Shown piece after piece: positions 29,280 to 38,818 of a stretch of DNA of 64,000 bases (the first letter of the stretch is position 1; each line of letters starts with the position of its first letter). The stretch lies in assembly GCF_003952165.1 (NCBI RefSeq), contig NZ_RXFT01000006.1, forward strand, positions 186,001-250,000. The letters are read 5' to 3'. The DNA is from Variovorax guangxiensis (GTDB lineage: Bacteria > Pseudomonadota > Gammaproteobacteria > Burkholderiales > Burkholderiaceae_C). Under the pieces are notes generated by a model. That model had not been told where the DNA came from. It worked only from the letters and a program-made list of their open reading frames with translations, and made no database searches. Both the position numbers and the translations under genes were made by a program.

Positions 29280-30319
29280 AAGATTCCCAACCCATGCCGG
29301 TCCAGGACTCCGATCCGCGCGCCGAGGCTTGCGCCGCCTTCTGGGAGGCCGTGAGCACCCGGCTCGAAAGCCTGCGGGCCTTGCCTGCCCGTGAGCTGAT
29401 GGAGGGGCTGAACCAGCTGCTGGAGCCCCATTTCCCGAGGCTGGCGGCCGAGGTGGCCGGCGATCCGCCCGTCTTCAAGCTCGTGCTGACCGCCCATGGC
29501 TCGGTGGACGACTTCGAGGACCTGATGATGCTGGTGCAGTCCAGCCCCAGGCTGCCGCGTGTGGAGGTGGAAGCCTTCCGCCAGCGCGCGAGCGATGGCT
29601 TCGGCATGCGCATGAACAACTTCGAACTGGCGAACTCCGAGGTGCTGGTCAAGCACGAGCCTTACCGCGGGCGGGTGGCGCTGGAGATCGGCTTCGCCAA
29701 GCCGATCCCGATGGACATGCAGGACCACGCACGCCACATGAGCCTCATCATGCTCGACCACGTCCTGGGCGAGTACGACTTCGCTGTGAAGGTGGGCGCG
29801 GTCGATTACGTGGAGGCCGATGCGCAGGCTGGTTTCAAGGGCGTGCCGCTCGACGATTTCGTCCCCCTGTTCGACGCCTGCTGGCGGGACGAACTGGGCC
29901 ACACCGGCGTGTTCGCGCCGGGCGAGCATGCCTGGTCGGGTGTGAGCGCGACGCGCACGGCCGAGGACGGCCGCGAGATCGAGATGATCGTGATGCGCAA
30001 CGACAGCGCCACCGCGCTGGTGGGCCGTGCCGACCTGTGCCATCGCCTGTCCGTGGCGGTTCCGGTCGAATCGGGCGAGGAGCTGGAAGAGGCTCGCGGC
30101 TATGAAGACCGGCTGACGGCGCGGCTGCAGGTGCACGAGGCCGGCTGCTGCACTCACGTGGTGCTGGAGGAGGGCGTGCGCACCATCCACTTCCAGGTGA
30201 CCGATCCGGACAGCGCGATCACGCAGGCTCAATCGCTGCAGGACGACATGGATCTGGCTGCGACGATGGAACTGGTCTTCGACCCGACCTGGCAGTCGTA
30301 CCGGGTCTGGCTCGGCTGA
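29276..30319 (+). CDS. Conserved-looking cytosolic protein of unknown function
   Basis: A 347-residue acidic, soluble protein that I do not recognise. It begins [19 protein letters not shown]; the longer frame upstream lies inside hisC. There is no signal peptide, membrane helix, or nucleotide motif. Visible segments include [25 protein letters not shown], a [22 protein letters not shown] block and a C-terminal [18 protein letters not shown]. The ATGA overlap with hisC indicates translational coupling. Confidence 0.7.
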
Positions 30320-30337
30320 GCCTGCGGCCGGCTGCGC

Positions 30338-31288
30338 TCAGTAGCGCTTCTGGCTGAGTTCTTCGAACAGCTCGCCGTAGATCCTGTAGCGGCTCGCGCT
30401 GATGGCGCCCGGCACGTCGGCGGTTTCCACGTTCGCGATCACGCCGCAGCCCGGCTCGTGCAGGTGCGTGCAGTTGTAGAACTTGCAGTCGCCTGCGTGC
30501 TCGGCGATGTCGGGCATGAGGCTGGCGAGCTGCATCGGCGCGATGTGGTTCAGGCCGAATTCCTGGAAGCCCGGCGAATCGATCAGGCCGGTGGTGCGGG
30601 CCTCGTCGATCCAGTACCAGGTGGTGCTCGTGGTGGTGTGCTTGCCGGAGTTGAGCGCCTGCGAGATCTCCTGCGTCAGCACGGCCGCGCCAGGCACCAG
30701 CAGGTTGGTCAGCGTGCTCTTGCCCGAGCCGGACGGGCCCAGTACCAGGGTGGACTTGCCGGCGAGCAGCTTCATCAGCGAGGCGCGGTCCGCCTCCGCC
30801 GAAGCCTTCAGCGACAGCGGCAGCACGCCGTGGTGCATGCGTCGATAGGGCGCCAGCCTGGCCCAGGCGCGCTCGAAGGGCTCGACCAGGTCGCTCTTGT
30901 TCAACGCGATGATCGGCGCGATGCGCTCGGCCTCGGCGGCGATCAGCGCGCGGGCCAGCTGATGTTCGGAGAACTCCGGCTCCGCGGCGATCAGGATCAG
31001 CACATGGTCGAGATTGGCCGCGAATGACTTGGTGCGGATCTCGTCCTGCCGGTAGAAGAGATTGCGCCGCGGCAGCACCTGCTCGATGGTGCCTTCGTCC
31101 TCGCTGGCCTGCCAGTGGACGCGGTCCCCGACCACGGCCTGGCTCTTCTTGCCGCGCGGATGGCAGATCAGCCGTTCGCCTGCGGGTGTTTCGACGAGGC
31201 AGTGACGCCCGTGGCTGGCGACGACGAGGCCTTCGTGGAGTGCCTTCGCAGCGGCGGCTGCGGGCGCGGCGCGGCCGGGCTTAGCCAA
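30338..31288 (-). CDS. rsgA: Ribosome small-subunit GTPase RsgA
   Basis: A 316-residue circularly permuted GTPase acting late in 30S assembly. It has an N-terminal OB-fold, the G4 motif ALNKSDLV, then G1 VLGPSGSGKSTLTNLLV, G3 IDSPGFQEFGL, and the C-terminal zinc site CKFYNCTHLHEPGCGV. The start is TTG at 31288, with GGAAGG just upstream; no ATG gives the full OB-fold. It is the last of three minus-strand genes. Confidence 0.95.
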   Translation of the reverse strand: MAKPGRAAPAAAAAKALHEGLVVASHGRHCLVETPAGERLICHPRGKKSQAVVGDRVHWQASEDEGTIEQVLPRRNLFYRQDEIRTKSFAANLDHVLILIAAEPEFSEHQLARALIAAEAERIAPIIALNKSDLVEPFERAWARLAPYRRMHHGVLPLSLKASAEADRASLMKLLAGKSTLVLGPSGSGKSTLTNLLVPGAAVLTQEISQALNSGKHTTTSTTWYWIDEARTTGLIDSPGFQEFGLNHIAPMQLASLMPDIAEHAGDCKFYNCTHLHEPGCGVIANVETADVPGAISASRYRIYGELFEELSQKRY

Positions 31289-31300
31289 GGGCGCCTTCCA

Positions 31301-31654
31301 TCAGGCGGCGGGCGCGGCGCCGACCAGCGCGTCGGCCTGGCGGGCGCAGTCGAAGTCGGTGGTCGACAGGCCGCCCACGTCGTGCGTGTTGAAGCGCACC
31401 ACGCAGCGGTTGTAGTGCACCGACAGGTCGGGATGATGATCTTGCGTGTGCGCCACGAAGGCGAGGGCGTTCACGAAGGCGATGGTCTCGAAGTAGTTGG
31501 CGAAGCTGAAGGTTTTTTCGATGGCGACATCGGCGCCGTCGCCTGTGAGCTTCCAGCCGTCGAGGCGCGCCAGGCCCGACACGATCTCGGTGGCGCTCAG
31601 CGCCTTGCGGGGAGGGAGGTTCTTCCAGTCCTTGGGATTGAACATGCTGCTCAT
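31301..31654 (-). CDS. 4a-hydroxytetrahydrobiopterin dehydratase (pterin carbinolamine dehydratase)
   Basis: A 117-residue PCD/DCoH-like protein. The active-site block HTQDHHPDLSVHYNRCVVRFNTHDVGGLSTTDFDCA is complete. The usual job is to recycle the pterin cofactor of phenylalanine hydroxylase, but no hydroxylase gene is in view. It lies between an M48 peptidase gene and rsgA, 12 bases from the latter. Confidence 0.94.
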   Translation of the reverse strand: MSSMFNPKDWKNLPPRKALSATEIVSGLARLDGWKLTGDGADVAIEKTFSFANYFETIAFVNALAFVAHTQDHHPDLSVHYNRCVVRFNTHDVGGLSTTDFDCARQADALVGAAPAA

Positions 31655-31687
31655 GATGGGCTTCTTCGAGTGAGGGGCGCGGCCGGG

Positions 31688-32950
31688 TCAGGCCGGGGCT
31701 GCCATGCGCGCGAGGCGCTCGGAGGCCGGGGGATGCGAATAGTAGAACTTGACGAACACGGGGTCGGGCGTGAGCGTCGAAGCGTTGTCCTGGTAGAGCT
31801 TGAGCAGGGCGGCCGACAGGTCGGCGCCGCTGGTCTGGGCCACCGCATAGGCGTCGGCCTCGAACTCGTGCTTGCGCGACAGCAGCGCGGGCAGCGGCGC
31901 TACGAAGAAGCCGAACACCGGCACGGCGAGCATGAACAGCAGCAGCGCCAGCGCGCTGTTGGGCGCCGTCATGTTGGGCTGCACGCCCAGGCCGGCATAG
32001 AACCAGACCTGCGTCGACACCCAGCCCAGCAGGGCGAAACCAGCCAGGCTCAGCGCGAACATCGCAATCAGCCGCTTGACGATGTGACGGTGCTTGAAGT
32101 GCCCCAGCTCGTGCGCGAGCACTGCTTCGACCTCGCCGGCATTCAGCTGGCGCAGCAGCGTGTCATAGAACACCACGCGCTTGCTGGCGCCGAAGCCAGT
32201 GAAGTAGGCGTTGGCATGGGCGCTGCGCGTGCTGCCGTCCATCACGAACAGGCCCTTGGCCGCGAAGCCGCAGCGCTTCATGAGGGCCGTTACGCGTTCC
32301 TTGAGCGTGGGGTCGTCCAGCGGCTGGAACTTGTTGAACAGCGGCGCGATGAAGGTCGGGTAGATCAGCATCAGCAGCAGGTTGAAGCCCATCCAGGCGC
32401 CCCAGGCCCACAGCCACCACAGCTGGCCGGCTGCGCCCATGAGCCAGAGGATCAGGGCGGCGATGGGCAGTCCGATCACCGCGCCCAGGAGCGTGGACTT
32501 GAGGGTGTCCGCCAGCCAGAGCTTCCAGGTCATCTTGTTGAAGCCGAAGCGCTCCTCGAGCCTGAAGGTCTGCCAGAGCGTGAAGGGCAACTCGAGCAGC
32601 CCGCCGATGGCCGCGAAGGCTGCCAGCAGCACCAGTTGCTGCACCATGCCGCCGCCGATCCAGCCCAGCAGGAGCTTGTTGAGAAGGTCGAGGCCGCCGA
32701 GCAGGGTCCAGCCGAGCAGCAGCGCCGCGCTCCATGCCATCTCGACCAGGCCGAATCGCGCCTTGGCGATCGTGTAGTCGGCCGCCTTCTGGTGCGCGGC
32801 GAGGGTGATGGTCTGCGCGAAGGCTGCAGGGACGGTGCCGCGGTGCTGCGCCACGTGGCGGACCTGTCGCGTGGCCAGCCAGAACTTCACGAGCAGGCCC
32901 GCGACGATCGCGGCCGCGAAAGCGATGGTGAAGATGAGCGAATAGGACAT
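31688..32950 (-). CDS. M48-family zinc metallopeptidase (Ste24-type)
   Basis: A 420-residue inner-membrane protein with about six hydrophobic segments. The zinc site is [14 protein letters not shown], and the third ligand is in [10 protein letters not shown]. The N-terminal M48 membrane domain ([29 protein letters not shown]) resembles CAAX-protease Ste24, not the shorter HtpX. Bacterial members take part in envelope protein quality control. First gene of the M48-PCD-rsgA run and divergent from orn. Confidence 0.92.
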   Translation of the reverse strand: MSYSLIFTIAFAAAIVAGLLVKFWLATRQVRHVAQHRGTVPAAFAQTITLAAHQKAADYTIAKARFGLVEMAWSAALLLGWTLLGGLDLLNKLLLGWIGGGMVQQLVLLAAFAAIGGLLELPFTLWQTFRLEERFGFNKMTWKLWLADTLKSTLLGAVIGLPIAALILWLMGAAGQLWWLWAWGAWMGFNLLLMLIYPTFIAPLFNKFQPLDDPTLKERVTALMKRCGFAAKGLFVMDGSTRSAHANAYFTGFGASKRVVFYDTLLRQLNAGEVEAVLAHELGHFKHRHIVKRLIAMFALSLAGFALLGWVSTQVWFYAGLGVQPNMTAPNSALALLLFMLAVPVFGFFVAPLPALLSRKHEFEADAYAVAQTSGADLSAALLKLYQDNASTLTPDPVFVKFYYSHPPASERLARMAAPA

Positions 32951-33009
32951 GGATCGGCGAGTTTAGCCCTCGCTATCCGGGGCCGCAGCCCTTCGACGAC
33001 AATCCTGCG

Positions 33010-33606
33010 ATGCCTGAATCCCTTGACCCGACGCCCTCCGCAGCCGCCCCGACCCTGAAGAAAAGCGACCAGAACCTGGTCTGGCTGGACTGCGAAATGA
33101 GCGGTCTGGACCCCGAGAAAGAGCGCCTGCTCGAAATCGCCGTGGTCGTGACCGGCCCCGACCTCACGCCCCGTATCGACGGCCCCGTGCTCGTCATCCA
33201 CCAGAGCGACGCCGTGCTCGACGGCATGGACGCCTGGAACAAGGGAACCCATGGTCGCAGCGGGTTGATCGACAAGGTCAAGGCATCGACCCTCGACGAG
33301 GCCGCCGCCGAGCAGCAACTGCTGGAATTCATCGCAAAGTACGTTCCGCGCAGCGGCTCGCCCATGTGCGGCAACACCATCGGACAGGACCGACGGTTCC
33401 TCGTCAAGTACATGCCCAAGCTCGAGGCGTACTTCCACTACCGCAACCTCGACGTGAGCACGCTGAAGGAACTGGCCAAGCGCTGGAAACCGGCGGCCTA
33501 CAACGCCTTCAAGAAGCAGCAGGCCCACACGGCGCTGGCCGACGTGCACGAATCCATCGAGGAGCTGGCGCACTACCGAGAAACCTTCCTGCGCCTGGCA
33601 GATTGA
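33010..33606 (+). CDS. orn: Oligoribonuclease
   Basis: A 198-residue DEDDh 3'-5' exonuclease that degrades 2-5 nt RNA and pGpG. The acidic residues appear in [12 protein letters not shown] (D and E), in [18 protein letters not shown], and in [17 protein letters not shown] (H and D). It has a 17-residue N-terminal extension compared with the usual LIWIDLEMTGL start. Confidence 0.96.
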   Translation: MPESLDPTPSAAAPTLKKSDQNLVWLDCEMSGLDPEKERLLEIAVVVTGPDLTPRIDGPVLVIHQSDAVLDGMDAWNKGTHGRSGLIDKVKASTLDEAAAEQQLLEFIAKYVPRSGSPMCGNTIGQDRRFLVKYMPKLEAYFHYRNLDVSTLKELAKRWKPAAYNAFKKQQAHTALADVHESIEELAHYRETFLRLAD

Positions 33607-33610
33607 GTGA

Positions 33611-33650
33611 GGCACGGAATTAGGTAAAACCCCGAATCCGTGCCATAATC
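33611..33650 (+). promoter_or_regulatory. Helicase-gene promoter overlapped by an inverted repeat
   Basis: GGCACGGA (33611-33618) and TCCGTGCC (33637-33644) form an eight-base inverted repeat with an 18-base gap. A CATAAT -10-like hexamer lies at 33643-33648, followed by CGCAGGCTTCGCTGGCCGGG, very like the rpsP leader. The repeat could be an operator or the end of orn transcription. Confidence 0.4.
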
Positions 33651-33865
33651 GCAGGCTTCGCTGGCCGGGCGGGCAAATTTGAGCCCGGTGAGCGTTTCTC
33701 GCATCTCCCTATCTTGCACACCGCGCCCGATCGCAGCATCTGCTGATCAAAAAGGGCCGCAGCCTCGGGCACCCGCCCGGAGTTGAATGTCGTTGGATGG
33801 TTGATGTTTTTAACCACCCAACGGGGCGCCGTCCACGGCGGCGCTCGCGTTTGAGATTGAAATTC
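33651..33865 (+). promoter_or_regulatory. Long 5' leader of the DEAD-box helicase gene
   Basis: About 215 bases without a credible open frame. It can form several hairpins, including GGTTGATGTTTTTAACC near 33800 and CGCCGTCCACGGCG near 33827. Long structured leaders are usual for cold-inducible helicase genes; a regulatory role here is inferred. Confidence 0.4.
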
Positions 33866-35722
33866 ATGACCGACGCTTTTGAAGCGCAGGGCGAGTTCGC
33901 GCCTGTGCAATCCGCTACCCACAACGAATTCACCGCCGCCACGGACACCGTGTCCGAGGCTCCCATCCTCGAAGCGCTGGACGGCGCCGCTCCCGAAGCA
34001 GCCACAGCCGAGGAACCGAGCGCGCCCAACGGCTTTGCCAAGCTGGGCCTCGCTCCCGAGCTGATCGCCGCCGTCGCGGACATGGGCTTCACCCAACCCA
34101 CCGCCGTGCAGGAAAAGGTCGTTCCCATCGCCATGGGCGATCAGGACGGCGCAGCCAAGTCGACGCGATTCGTCGACCTGATGGTCTCCAGCCAGACCGG
34201 TTCGGGCAAGACCGCAGCCTTCCTGCTGCCCGTGCTGCACACCCTCATCAAGCGCCAGGCCGAAGCCGAGGCGGCTGCCCGGGCCGAGTTCCAGCGCCTG
34301 GCCGAAGAGGCCGCCGCCCGCGGCGAAGCCCCGCCCAAGAAGCCGAAGCGCAAGGATCCGACCAACGCGCGCCATTTCAAGGCCGCCACGCCCGGCGCCC
34401 TGGTGCTGTGCCCCACGCGCGAACTCGCGCAGCAGGTCGCACACGACGCCATCGAGCTGGTTCGCCACTGCCGCGGCCTGCGCATCGCGAACGTGGTGGG
34501 CGGCATGCCCTACCAGCTCCAGATCGCCCGCCTGCAGAACGCCGACCTCGTGGTCGCCACGCCGGGCCGCCTGCTCGATCTGCAGCGCTCGATGCAGATC
34601 AAGCTCGACCAGGTCAAGTTCCTGGTGGTCGACGAGGCCGACCGCATGCTCGACCTGGGCTTTGCCGATGACCTGGCCGAGATCAACCAGCTCACCATCG
34701 AACGCCAGCAGACCATGATGTTCAGCGCCACCTTCGCGCCGCGCATCCAGCAGCTCGCTGCCCGCGTGATGCGCGAGCCGCAGCGCGTGACCATCGACAG
34801 CCCGCAGGAAAAGCACGCCAACATCAAGCAGGTGCTGTTCTGGGCCGACAACGCCCAGCACAAGCGCAAGCTGCTCGACCACTGGCTGCGCGACACCAGC
34901 ATCAACCAGGCCATCGTGTTCGCTAGCACGCAGGTCGAGTGCGACGGCCTCGCCAACGACCTGCAGCAGGACGGCTTCAGCGCCGTCGCGCTGCACGGCG
35001 CCCTGAGCCAGGGCCTGCGCAACCGCCGCCTGATGGCGCTGCGCAACGGCCAGGTGCAGATCCTGGTGGCCACCGACGTGGCTGCGCGCGGCATCGACGT
35101 GCCGACCATCACCCACGTCTTCAACTTCGGCCTGCCGATGAAGGCCGAGGACTACACCCATCGCATCGGCCGCACCGGCCGCGCGGGCCGGGACGGCATC
35201 GCCGTCACCTTCGCGGAATTTCGCGATCGCCGCCGGATCATGGACATCGAGCACTACAGCCGCCAGCAGTTCAAGGCCGAGGTGATCCCCGGCATGGAAC
35301 CGCAGCAACGCATGCCGCAGTCGCGCCCTGATTTCGGTGGCCGCGGCGGTCGCGACGGTCACTCGCGTGACCGCAAGTTCGGCGGTGGCGGCGGCTACCG
35401 TGGCGGCAATGGCGGCGGCTATGCCGGCGCCAGCGGCTTCAACGACCGCAACTCGCGCGGCCCCGGTGCATCGGGCTCGCGTGGCGGCTACCAGGGCCAG
35501 AACGCCGGCTTCGGCGGCGGCCGTGACGAAGGCGGCAACGGCGGCGGCTATGGCCGCAAGCCGGGCTGGGGCGACAGCGCTCCGCGCGGCGGCCACGGTC
35601 ACGGCGGCGGCCGCGGCGACGGCGGTTTCGCGCCCCGCGGCAATGGCGCCGGCCATGGCGGCCCGGGCAAGGTGTTCGTGCCCCGCGATGCGCAGAAGCG
35701 CGCGTTCAAGCCCGGCCGCTGA
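33866..35722 (+). CDS. DEAD-box ATP-dependent RNA helicase (RhlE-like)
   Basis: A 618-residue RNA helicase. After an acidic 55-residue N-terminus come the Q motif (GFTQPTAVQEKVVP), motif I (SSQTGSGKTAAF), Ia (CPTRELAQQV), II (VVDEADRMLD), III (MFSATF), V (VATDVAARGIDVP) and VI (YTHRIGRTGRAGR). A charged insert at about residues 130-165 separates motifs I and Ia. The C-terminal 140 residues are a Gly/Arg-rich RGG-type tail. Such proteins act in RNA decay, ribosome assembly and cold adaptation. RhlE-like is the best guess from tail and core. Confidence 0.94.
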   Translation: MTDAFEAQGEFAPVQSATHNEFTAATDTVSEAPILEALDGAAPEAATAEEPSAPNGFAKLGLAPELIAAVADMGFTQPTAVQEKVVPIAMGDQDGAAKSTRFVDLMVSSQTGSGKTAAFLLPVLHTLIKRQAEAEAAARAEFQRLAEEAAARGEAPPKKPKRKDPTNARHFKAATPGALVLCPTRELAQQVAHDAIELVRHCRGLRIANVVGGMPYQLQIARLQNADLVVATPGRLLDLQRSMQIKLDQVKFLVVDEADRMLDLGFADDLAEINQLTIERQQTMMFSATFAPRIQQLAARVMREPQRVTIDSPQEKHANIKQVLFWADNAQHKRKLLDHWLRDTSINQAIVFASTQVECDGLANDLQQDGFSAVALHGALSQGLRNRRLMALRNGQVQILVATDVAARGIDVPTITHVFNFGLPMKAEDYTHRIGRTGRAGRDGIAVTFAEFRDRRRIMDIEHYSRQQFKAEVIPGMEPQQRMPQSRPDFGGRGGRDGHSRDRKFGGGGGYRGGNGGGYAGASGFNDRNSRGPGASGSRGGYQGQNAGFGGGRDEGGNGGGYGRKPGWGDSAPRGGHGHGGGRGDGGFAPRGNGAGHGGPGKVFVPRDAQKRAFKPGR

Positions 35723-35767
35723 CCTTCCGGGAACGCAGCCTGACGGCTGCGCCCTCCCATCCTTGCG

Positions 35768-35799
35768 AAAGCCCGCGTTCTCACGAGCGCGGGTTTTTT
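35768..35799 (+). terminator. Rho-independent terminator after the helicase gene
   Basis: CCCGCGTTC and GAGCGCGGG flank TCAC (one G-T pair) and are followed by six T residues. Confidence 0.88.
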
Positions 35800-35850
35800 C
35801 ATTTCGGGCGCGTTCCGGGTTTCCGAGCACGCCGCCCCTGTCGAGTTTGA

Positions 35851-35879
35851 TTGACATCTGAATCGATGAAAAGTAATGT
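35851..35879 (+). promoter_or_regulatory. Promoter for the 35.95-39.70 kb operon
   Basis: A perfect -35 TTGACA at 35851-35856, then 17 bases, then TAATGT at 35874-35879 as a weak -10. The first ATG follows about 72 bases later. The surrounding 150 bases are AT-richer than the genes and hold nothing else that I recognise. Confidence 0.55.
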
Positions 35880-35950
35880 AATGGCGCATCGCTTCCCCGG
35901 AGTCGTATCTCGACTGCCGGTTCATCGACACCTGCTTTTCGACTTTCGAC

Positions 35951-37024
35951 ATGAAAATTGCGATTCTTGGGGGTGGCCATGGCGCCTACGCGGCTGCCGC
36001 GGACCTGTCTGAAACCGGTCATGAAGTGCGCCTGTGGCGCCGCGATGCCCAAGCGCTGCAGCCGTTGCTGCGCGCCGGCGCGATCACGCTGAAGGACGCC
36101 GACGGCTCGCGCGAGGTGCCCATCGCGCTCGCCACCGCCGACATCGGCGCCGCCATGCAGGGCGCCGAGCTGATCGTCATACCGACTCCTGCCATCGCCC
36201 AGCACGACATCGCGCTCGCCATGGCGCCGCACCTGGTCGACGGCCAGGTCGTCTTCCTGCCGCCGGGCACATTCGGCAGCTACGTGATGGCGCGCACCGT
36301 GAAGGACGCCGGCAGCCGCGCCGACGTGGCCTGGGCCGAAACCGGCACCTTGCCCTACCTGGCGCGCAAGCACGGCGAGCGCGAAGTCAACGTCACCATC
36401 CGCGCGATCCGCCTGCCGACCGGCGTCTACCCGGCCCGCAAGGAGGCGCAGGCCATCGAGGTGATCCGCAGGGCCTATCCGGCGGTGCATGGCTGCGGCG
36501 ACGCGCTCTCGGGCGCGCTGATGAACGCGGGTCCCGTCATCCACCCGCCGCTGATGGTGATGAACGCCGCGCCGCTGCAGCACTTCGAGCGCTGGGACAT
36601 CCACAACGAGGGCACGCAGCGCGCCGTGCGCGACGTGACCGACCGGCTCGACCAGGAGCGCATCGCGGTGCGCGAAGCCTTCGGGCAGGGCTCGCCGCAC
36701 TATCCGCTGGCCGACCACTACAACAATGACCAGTGGATGTACGGCGATGCGCACAAGCAGCTCGTCAAGTCGGGCGACTGGCGCGAGAACATCGACCTGC
36801 ATACGCACCGCTACATCACCGAGGACACCGAACTCGGCCTCGCCTTCCTCGCCTCGGCCGCGCGCCATGCGGGCGTGGATGCGCCCATCGCGCACGGCCT
36901 GCTGGCCATCGTCGGCGGCTTTCTGGGGCGCGACCTGCGGCGCGGCCCCCGTACCTTCGAGAGCCTGGGCTTCGCCGGCCTGAGTACCGCGCAGCTCAAG
37001 CAGAGGCTCCACGATGGTGAATGA
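35951..37024 (+). CDS. NAD(P)-binding opine/octopine dehydrogenase-family protein
   Basis: A 357-residue oxidoreductase. The N-terminal Rossmann motif MKIAILGGGHGAYAAAADLSETGHEVRLWRR is followed by DGQVVFLPPGTFGSYVMAR and AETGTLPYLARKHG. The second half has the octopine/nopaline dehydrogenase-type helical domain (ALMNAGPVIHPPLMVMNAA with the catalytic-type His, and DQERIAVREAFG). These enzymes couple an amino acid to a 2-oxoacid, or oxidise the product. The real substrate is unknown. It heads a four-gene operon whose genes overlap end to start. Confidence 0.85.
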   Translation: MKIAILGGGHGAYAAAADLSETGHEVRLWRRDAQALQPLLRAGAITLKDADGSREVPIALATADIGAAMQGAELIVIPTPAIAQHDIALAMAPHLVDGQVVFLPPGTFGSYVMARTVKDAGSRADVAWAETGTLPYLARKHGEREVNVTIRAIRLPTGVYPARKEAQAIEVIRRAYPAVHGCGDALSGALMNAGPVIHPPLMVMNAAPLQHFERWDIHNEGTQRAVRDVTDRLDQERIAVREAFGQGSPHYPLADHYNNDQWMYGDAHKQLVKSGDWRENIDLHTHRYITEDTELGLAFLASAARHAGVDAPIAHGLLAIVGGFLGRDLRRGPRTFESLGFAGLSTAQLKQRLHDGE

Positions 37025-38021
37025 AACCACCTCGCTGCCTCGCTTCGCGGCCGTGGGCGCGGGCCGCATGGGGCGCGGCATCGCCATTGCTTTCGCGTAT
37101 GCCGGCCACCGCATCTCGCTAATCGACTTGCGCCAGCGCACCGACGAAGCATGGGCGCGGCTGCGCGACGAAGCCAAGGCCGAGATCGAAGCCAGCCTCT
37201 CAGGGCTCGCGCAGCTCGGCGTGATCGGCGAGTCGAAGATCGCCGACATCGCCGCGCGCGTCGATCTGGTCGATGCCGCTGCCGCCCCGCAGGCACTGGC
37301 CGCCGCCGAGCTCGTGTTCGAGGGCGTGCCCGAAACCATGGAAGCCAAGCGCGAAGCCTTCGATCAGCTCAACCGCCATTGCCGCGACGACGCGATCCTC
37401 ACCTCGACCACCAGCAGCATCCTGGTGACCCAGCTCGCGTCGCTGGTGCGGCTGCCGGGGCGCTTTCTCAACATGCACTGGCTCAACCCGGCCTACGTGA
37501 TCCCCGTGGTCGAGCTCAGTTGCCATCCCGGCACCGACGCCACGGTGCTCGCTCGCACGAAGGCGCTGATGGAAGAGATCGGCAAGCTGCCCGTGGTCTG
37601 CGGCGCGTCGCCCGGCTACATCGTGCCCCGCCTGCAGGCACTGGTGATGAACGAGGCCGCGCGGATGATCGAGGAGGGCGCCGCCACCGCGGAAGAAATC
37701 GACAAGGCCACGCGCTACGGCCTGGGCCTGCGTTTCGCGGCACTGGGCGTGGTGGAGTTCATCGACTTCGGCGGCTGCGACATCCTGCACCACGCGAGCC
37801 GCGAGATGTCGGCCTCGCTCGATGCGGGCCGCTACACCGCGCCGGCGATCGTCGGGAAGATGGTTGAGCAGGGCCGGCTCGGCCTCAAGAGCGGCAGCGG
37901 CTTCTACGACTACGAGGGCCGCGACGTCGCAGCCTACCGGCGCGACGTGCTCTCGCGCACGCTCGGCGAGCTGCGGCATGCGGGCCTGTGGCGCGCACCT
38001 GCCGACCGGACCCTGTCATGA
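37014..38021 (+). CDS. 3-hydroxyacyl-CoA dehydrogenase-family protein
   Basis: A 335-residue NAD-binding protein. The N-terminus FAAVGAGRMGRGIAIAFAYAGHRISLID is the 3HCDH Rossmann motif. The catalytic region includes STTSSILVTQLASLVRLPGRFLNMHWLNPAYVIPVVELSCH with the family His and Asn. The C-terminal domain ends in GLKSGSGFYDYEG. The start at 37014 overlaps the previous gene by 11 bases. Single-domain proteins of this type act on hydroxy acids such as L-gulonate or carnitine as well as on acyl-CoA, so the substrate is open. Confidence 0.88.
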   Translation: MVNETTSLPRFAAVGAGRMGRGIAIAFAYAGHRISLIDLRQRTDEAWARLRDEAKAEIEASLSGLAQLGVIGESKIADIAARVDLVDAAAAPQALAAAELVFEGVPETMEAKREAFDQLNRHCRDDAILTSTTSSILVTQLASLVRLPGRFLNMHWLNPAYVIPVVELSCHPGTDATVLARTKALMEEIGKLPVVCGASPGYIVPRLQALVMNEAARMIEEGAATAEEIDKATRYGLGLRFAALGVVEFIDFGGCDILHHASREMSASLDAGRYTAPAIVGKMVEQGRLGLKSGSGFYDYEGRDVAAYRRDVLSRTLGELRHAGLWRAPADRTLS

Positions 38022-38818
38022 GCAGCATCCGCCGCGCATTCGCCGACCTGTCGGTGGGGCAGGTGCACTACGCGGCATGCGGTGACCCTACGGCACCGGC
38101 CGTGCTGCTGCTGCACCAGTCGCCGCGCAGCTGGGCCGAATACCGCGCGGTGCTGCCGCTGATCGGCGCGCGCCGCAGGGCCATCGCGATGGATACGGCC
38201 GGTTTCGGCGACTCCGCCGACGGCGGCGTGTCGGCGAGCATCGAGCAATGGGCGCGCGTGGCCTGCGAGCTGCTCGATGCGCTCGGCATCGAGACGGTGG
38301 ACGCGGTGGGGCATCACACCGGCGGCGTCATCGCGGTCGAGCTTGCAGCGGCGTTTCCGCAGCGCGTTCGCAGCCTGGTGCTGTCGTCCACGCCGTACAC
38401 CGACGAAGCCTTTCGCAAGGCGCGTGCGCAGCGTCCGCCCATCGACGAAGTCGCGCCGAGCGAAGATGGCAGCCATCTCGCCGCGCTCTGGCAGAAGCGC
38501 CAGGGCTTCTATCCGGCCGGGCGTCCCGAGTTACTCGAAGCCTTCGTGCTCGATGCGTTGAAGGTCGCGCGCGTCGAGGAAGGGCACCGTGCCGTCGCGT
38601 CGTACCGCATGGAAGAGCGCATCGGCCGCATCGCGCAGCCGGTGCTGATCGTGCGCGCGACCCACGACCCTTTCGCTGCTCCGCATGCCGCCGAGTTGCA
38701 GCACCACCTGCCGCAGGCGCGCATCGTCGACATCGAAGGCGGCATGGTGCCGCTGCCCGACCAGATGCCCGATGCCTTTGCTCGCACGGTGCTCGATTTT
38801 CTGGAGAAGCAGCCTTGA
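38018..38818 (+). CDS. Alpha/beta-hydrolase fold protein lacking the usual catalytic triad
   Basis: A 266-residue protein with clear alpha/beta-hydrolase fold: the oxyanion region VLLLHQSPRSWAEYR, the DTAGFGDSA strand-loop, and the acid loop RATHDPFAAPHA. The nucleophile elbow reads VGHHTGGVIAVELA, so the position normally held by Ser/Asp/Cys is His100. The usual terminal His is replaced by Met243 in EGGMVPLPDQMPDAF. The protein is complete and has no frameshift. It may be a specialised lineage with other chemistry or a non-enzymatic member. It overlaps both neighbours by four bases. Confidence 0.85.
   Translation: MSSIRRAFADLSVGQVHYAACGDPTAPAVLLLHQSPRSWAEYRAVLPLIGARRRAIAMDTAGFGDSADGGVSASIEQWARVACELLDALGIETVDAVGHHTGGVIAVELAAAFPQRVRSLVLSSTPYTDEAFRKARAQRPPIDEVAPSEDGSHLAALWQKRQGFYPAGRPELLEAFVLDALKVARVEEGHRAVASYRMEERIGRIAQPVLIVRATHDPFAAPHAAELQHHLPQARIVDIEGGMVPLPDQMPDAFARTVLDFLEKQP

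Noticed and set aside
35330..35700. Gly/Arg-rich repeats at the end of the helicase as a tandem-repeat or mobile element
   Set aside because: They are codon-level RGG-type repeats within the protein tail, common in DEAD-box helicases.
33620..37348. A 1242-codon open frame on the minus strand
   Set aside because: It runs antisense through the helicase and two dehydrogenase genes, has repetitive Ala/Val/Gly composition and no domain; it is a GC-bias shadow.
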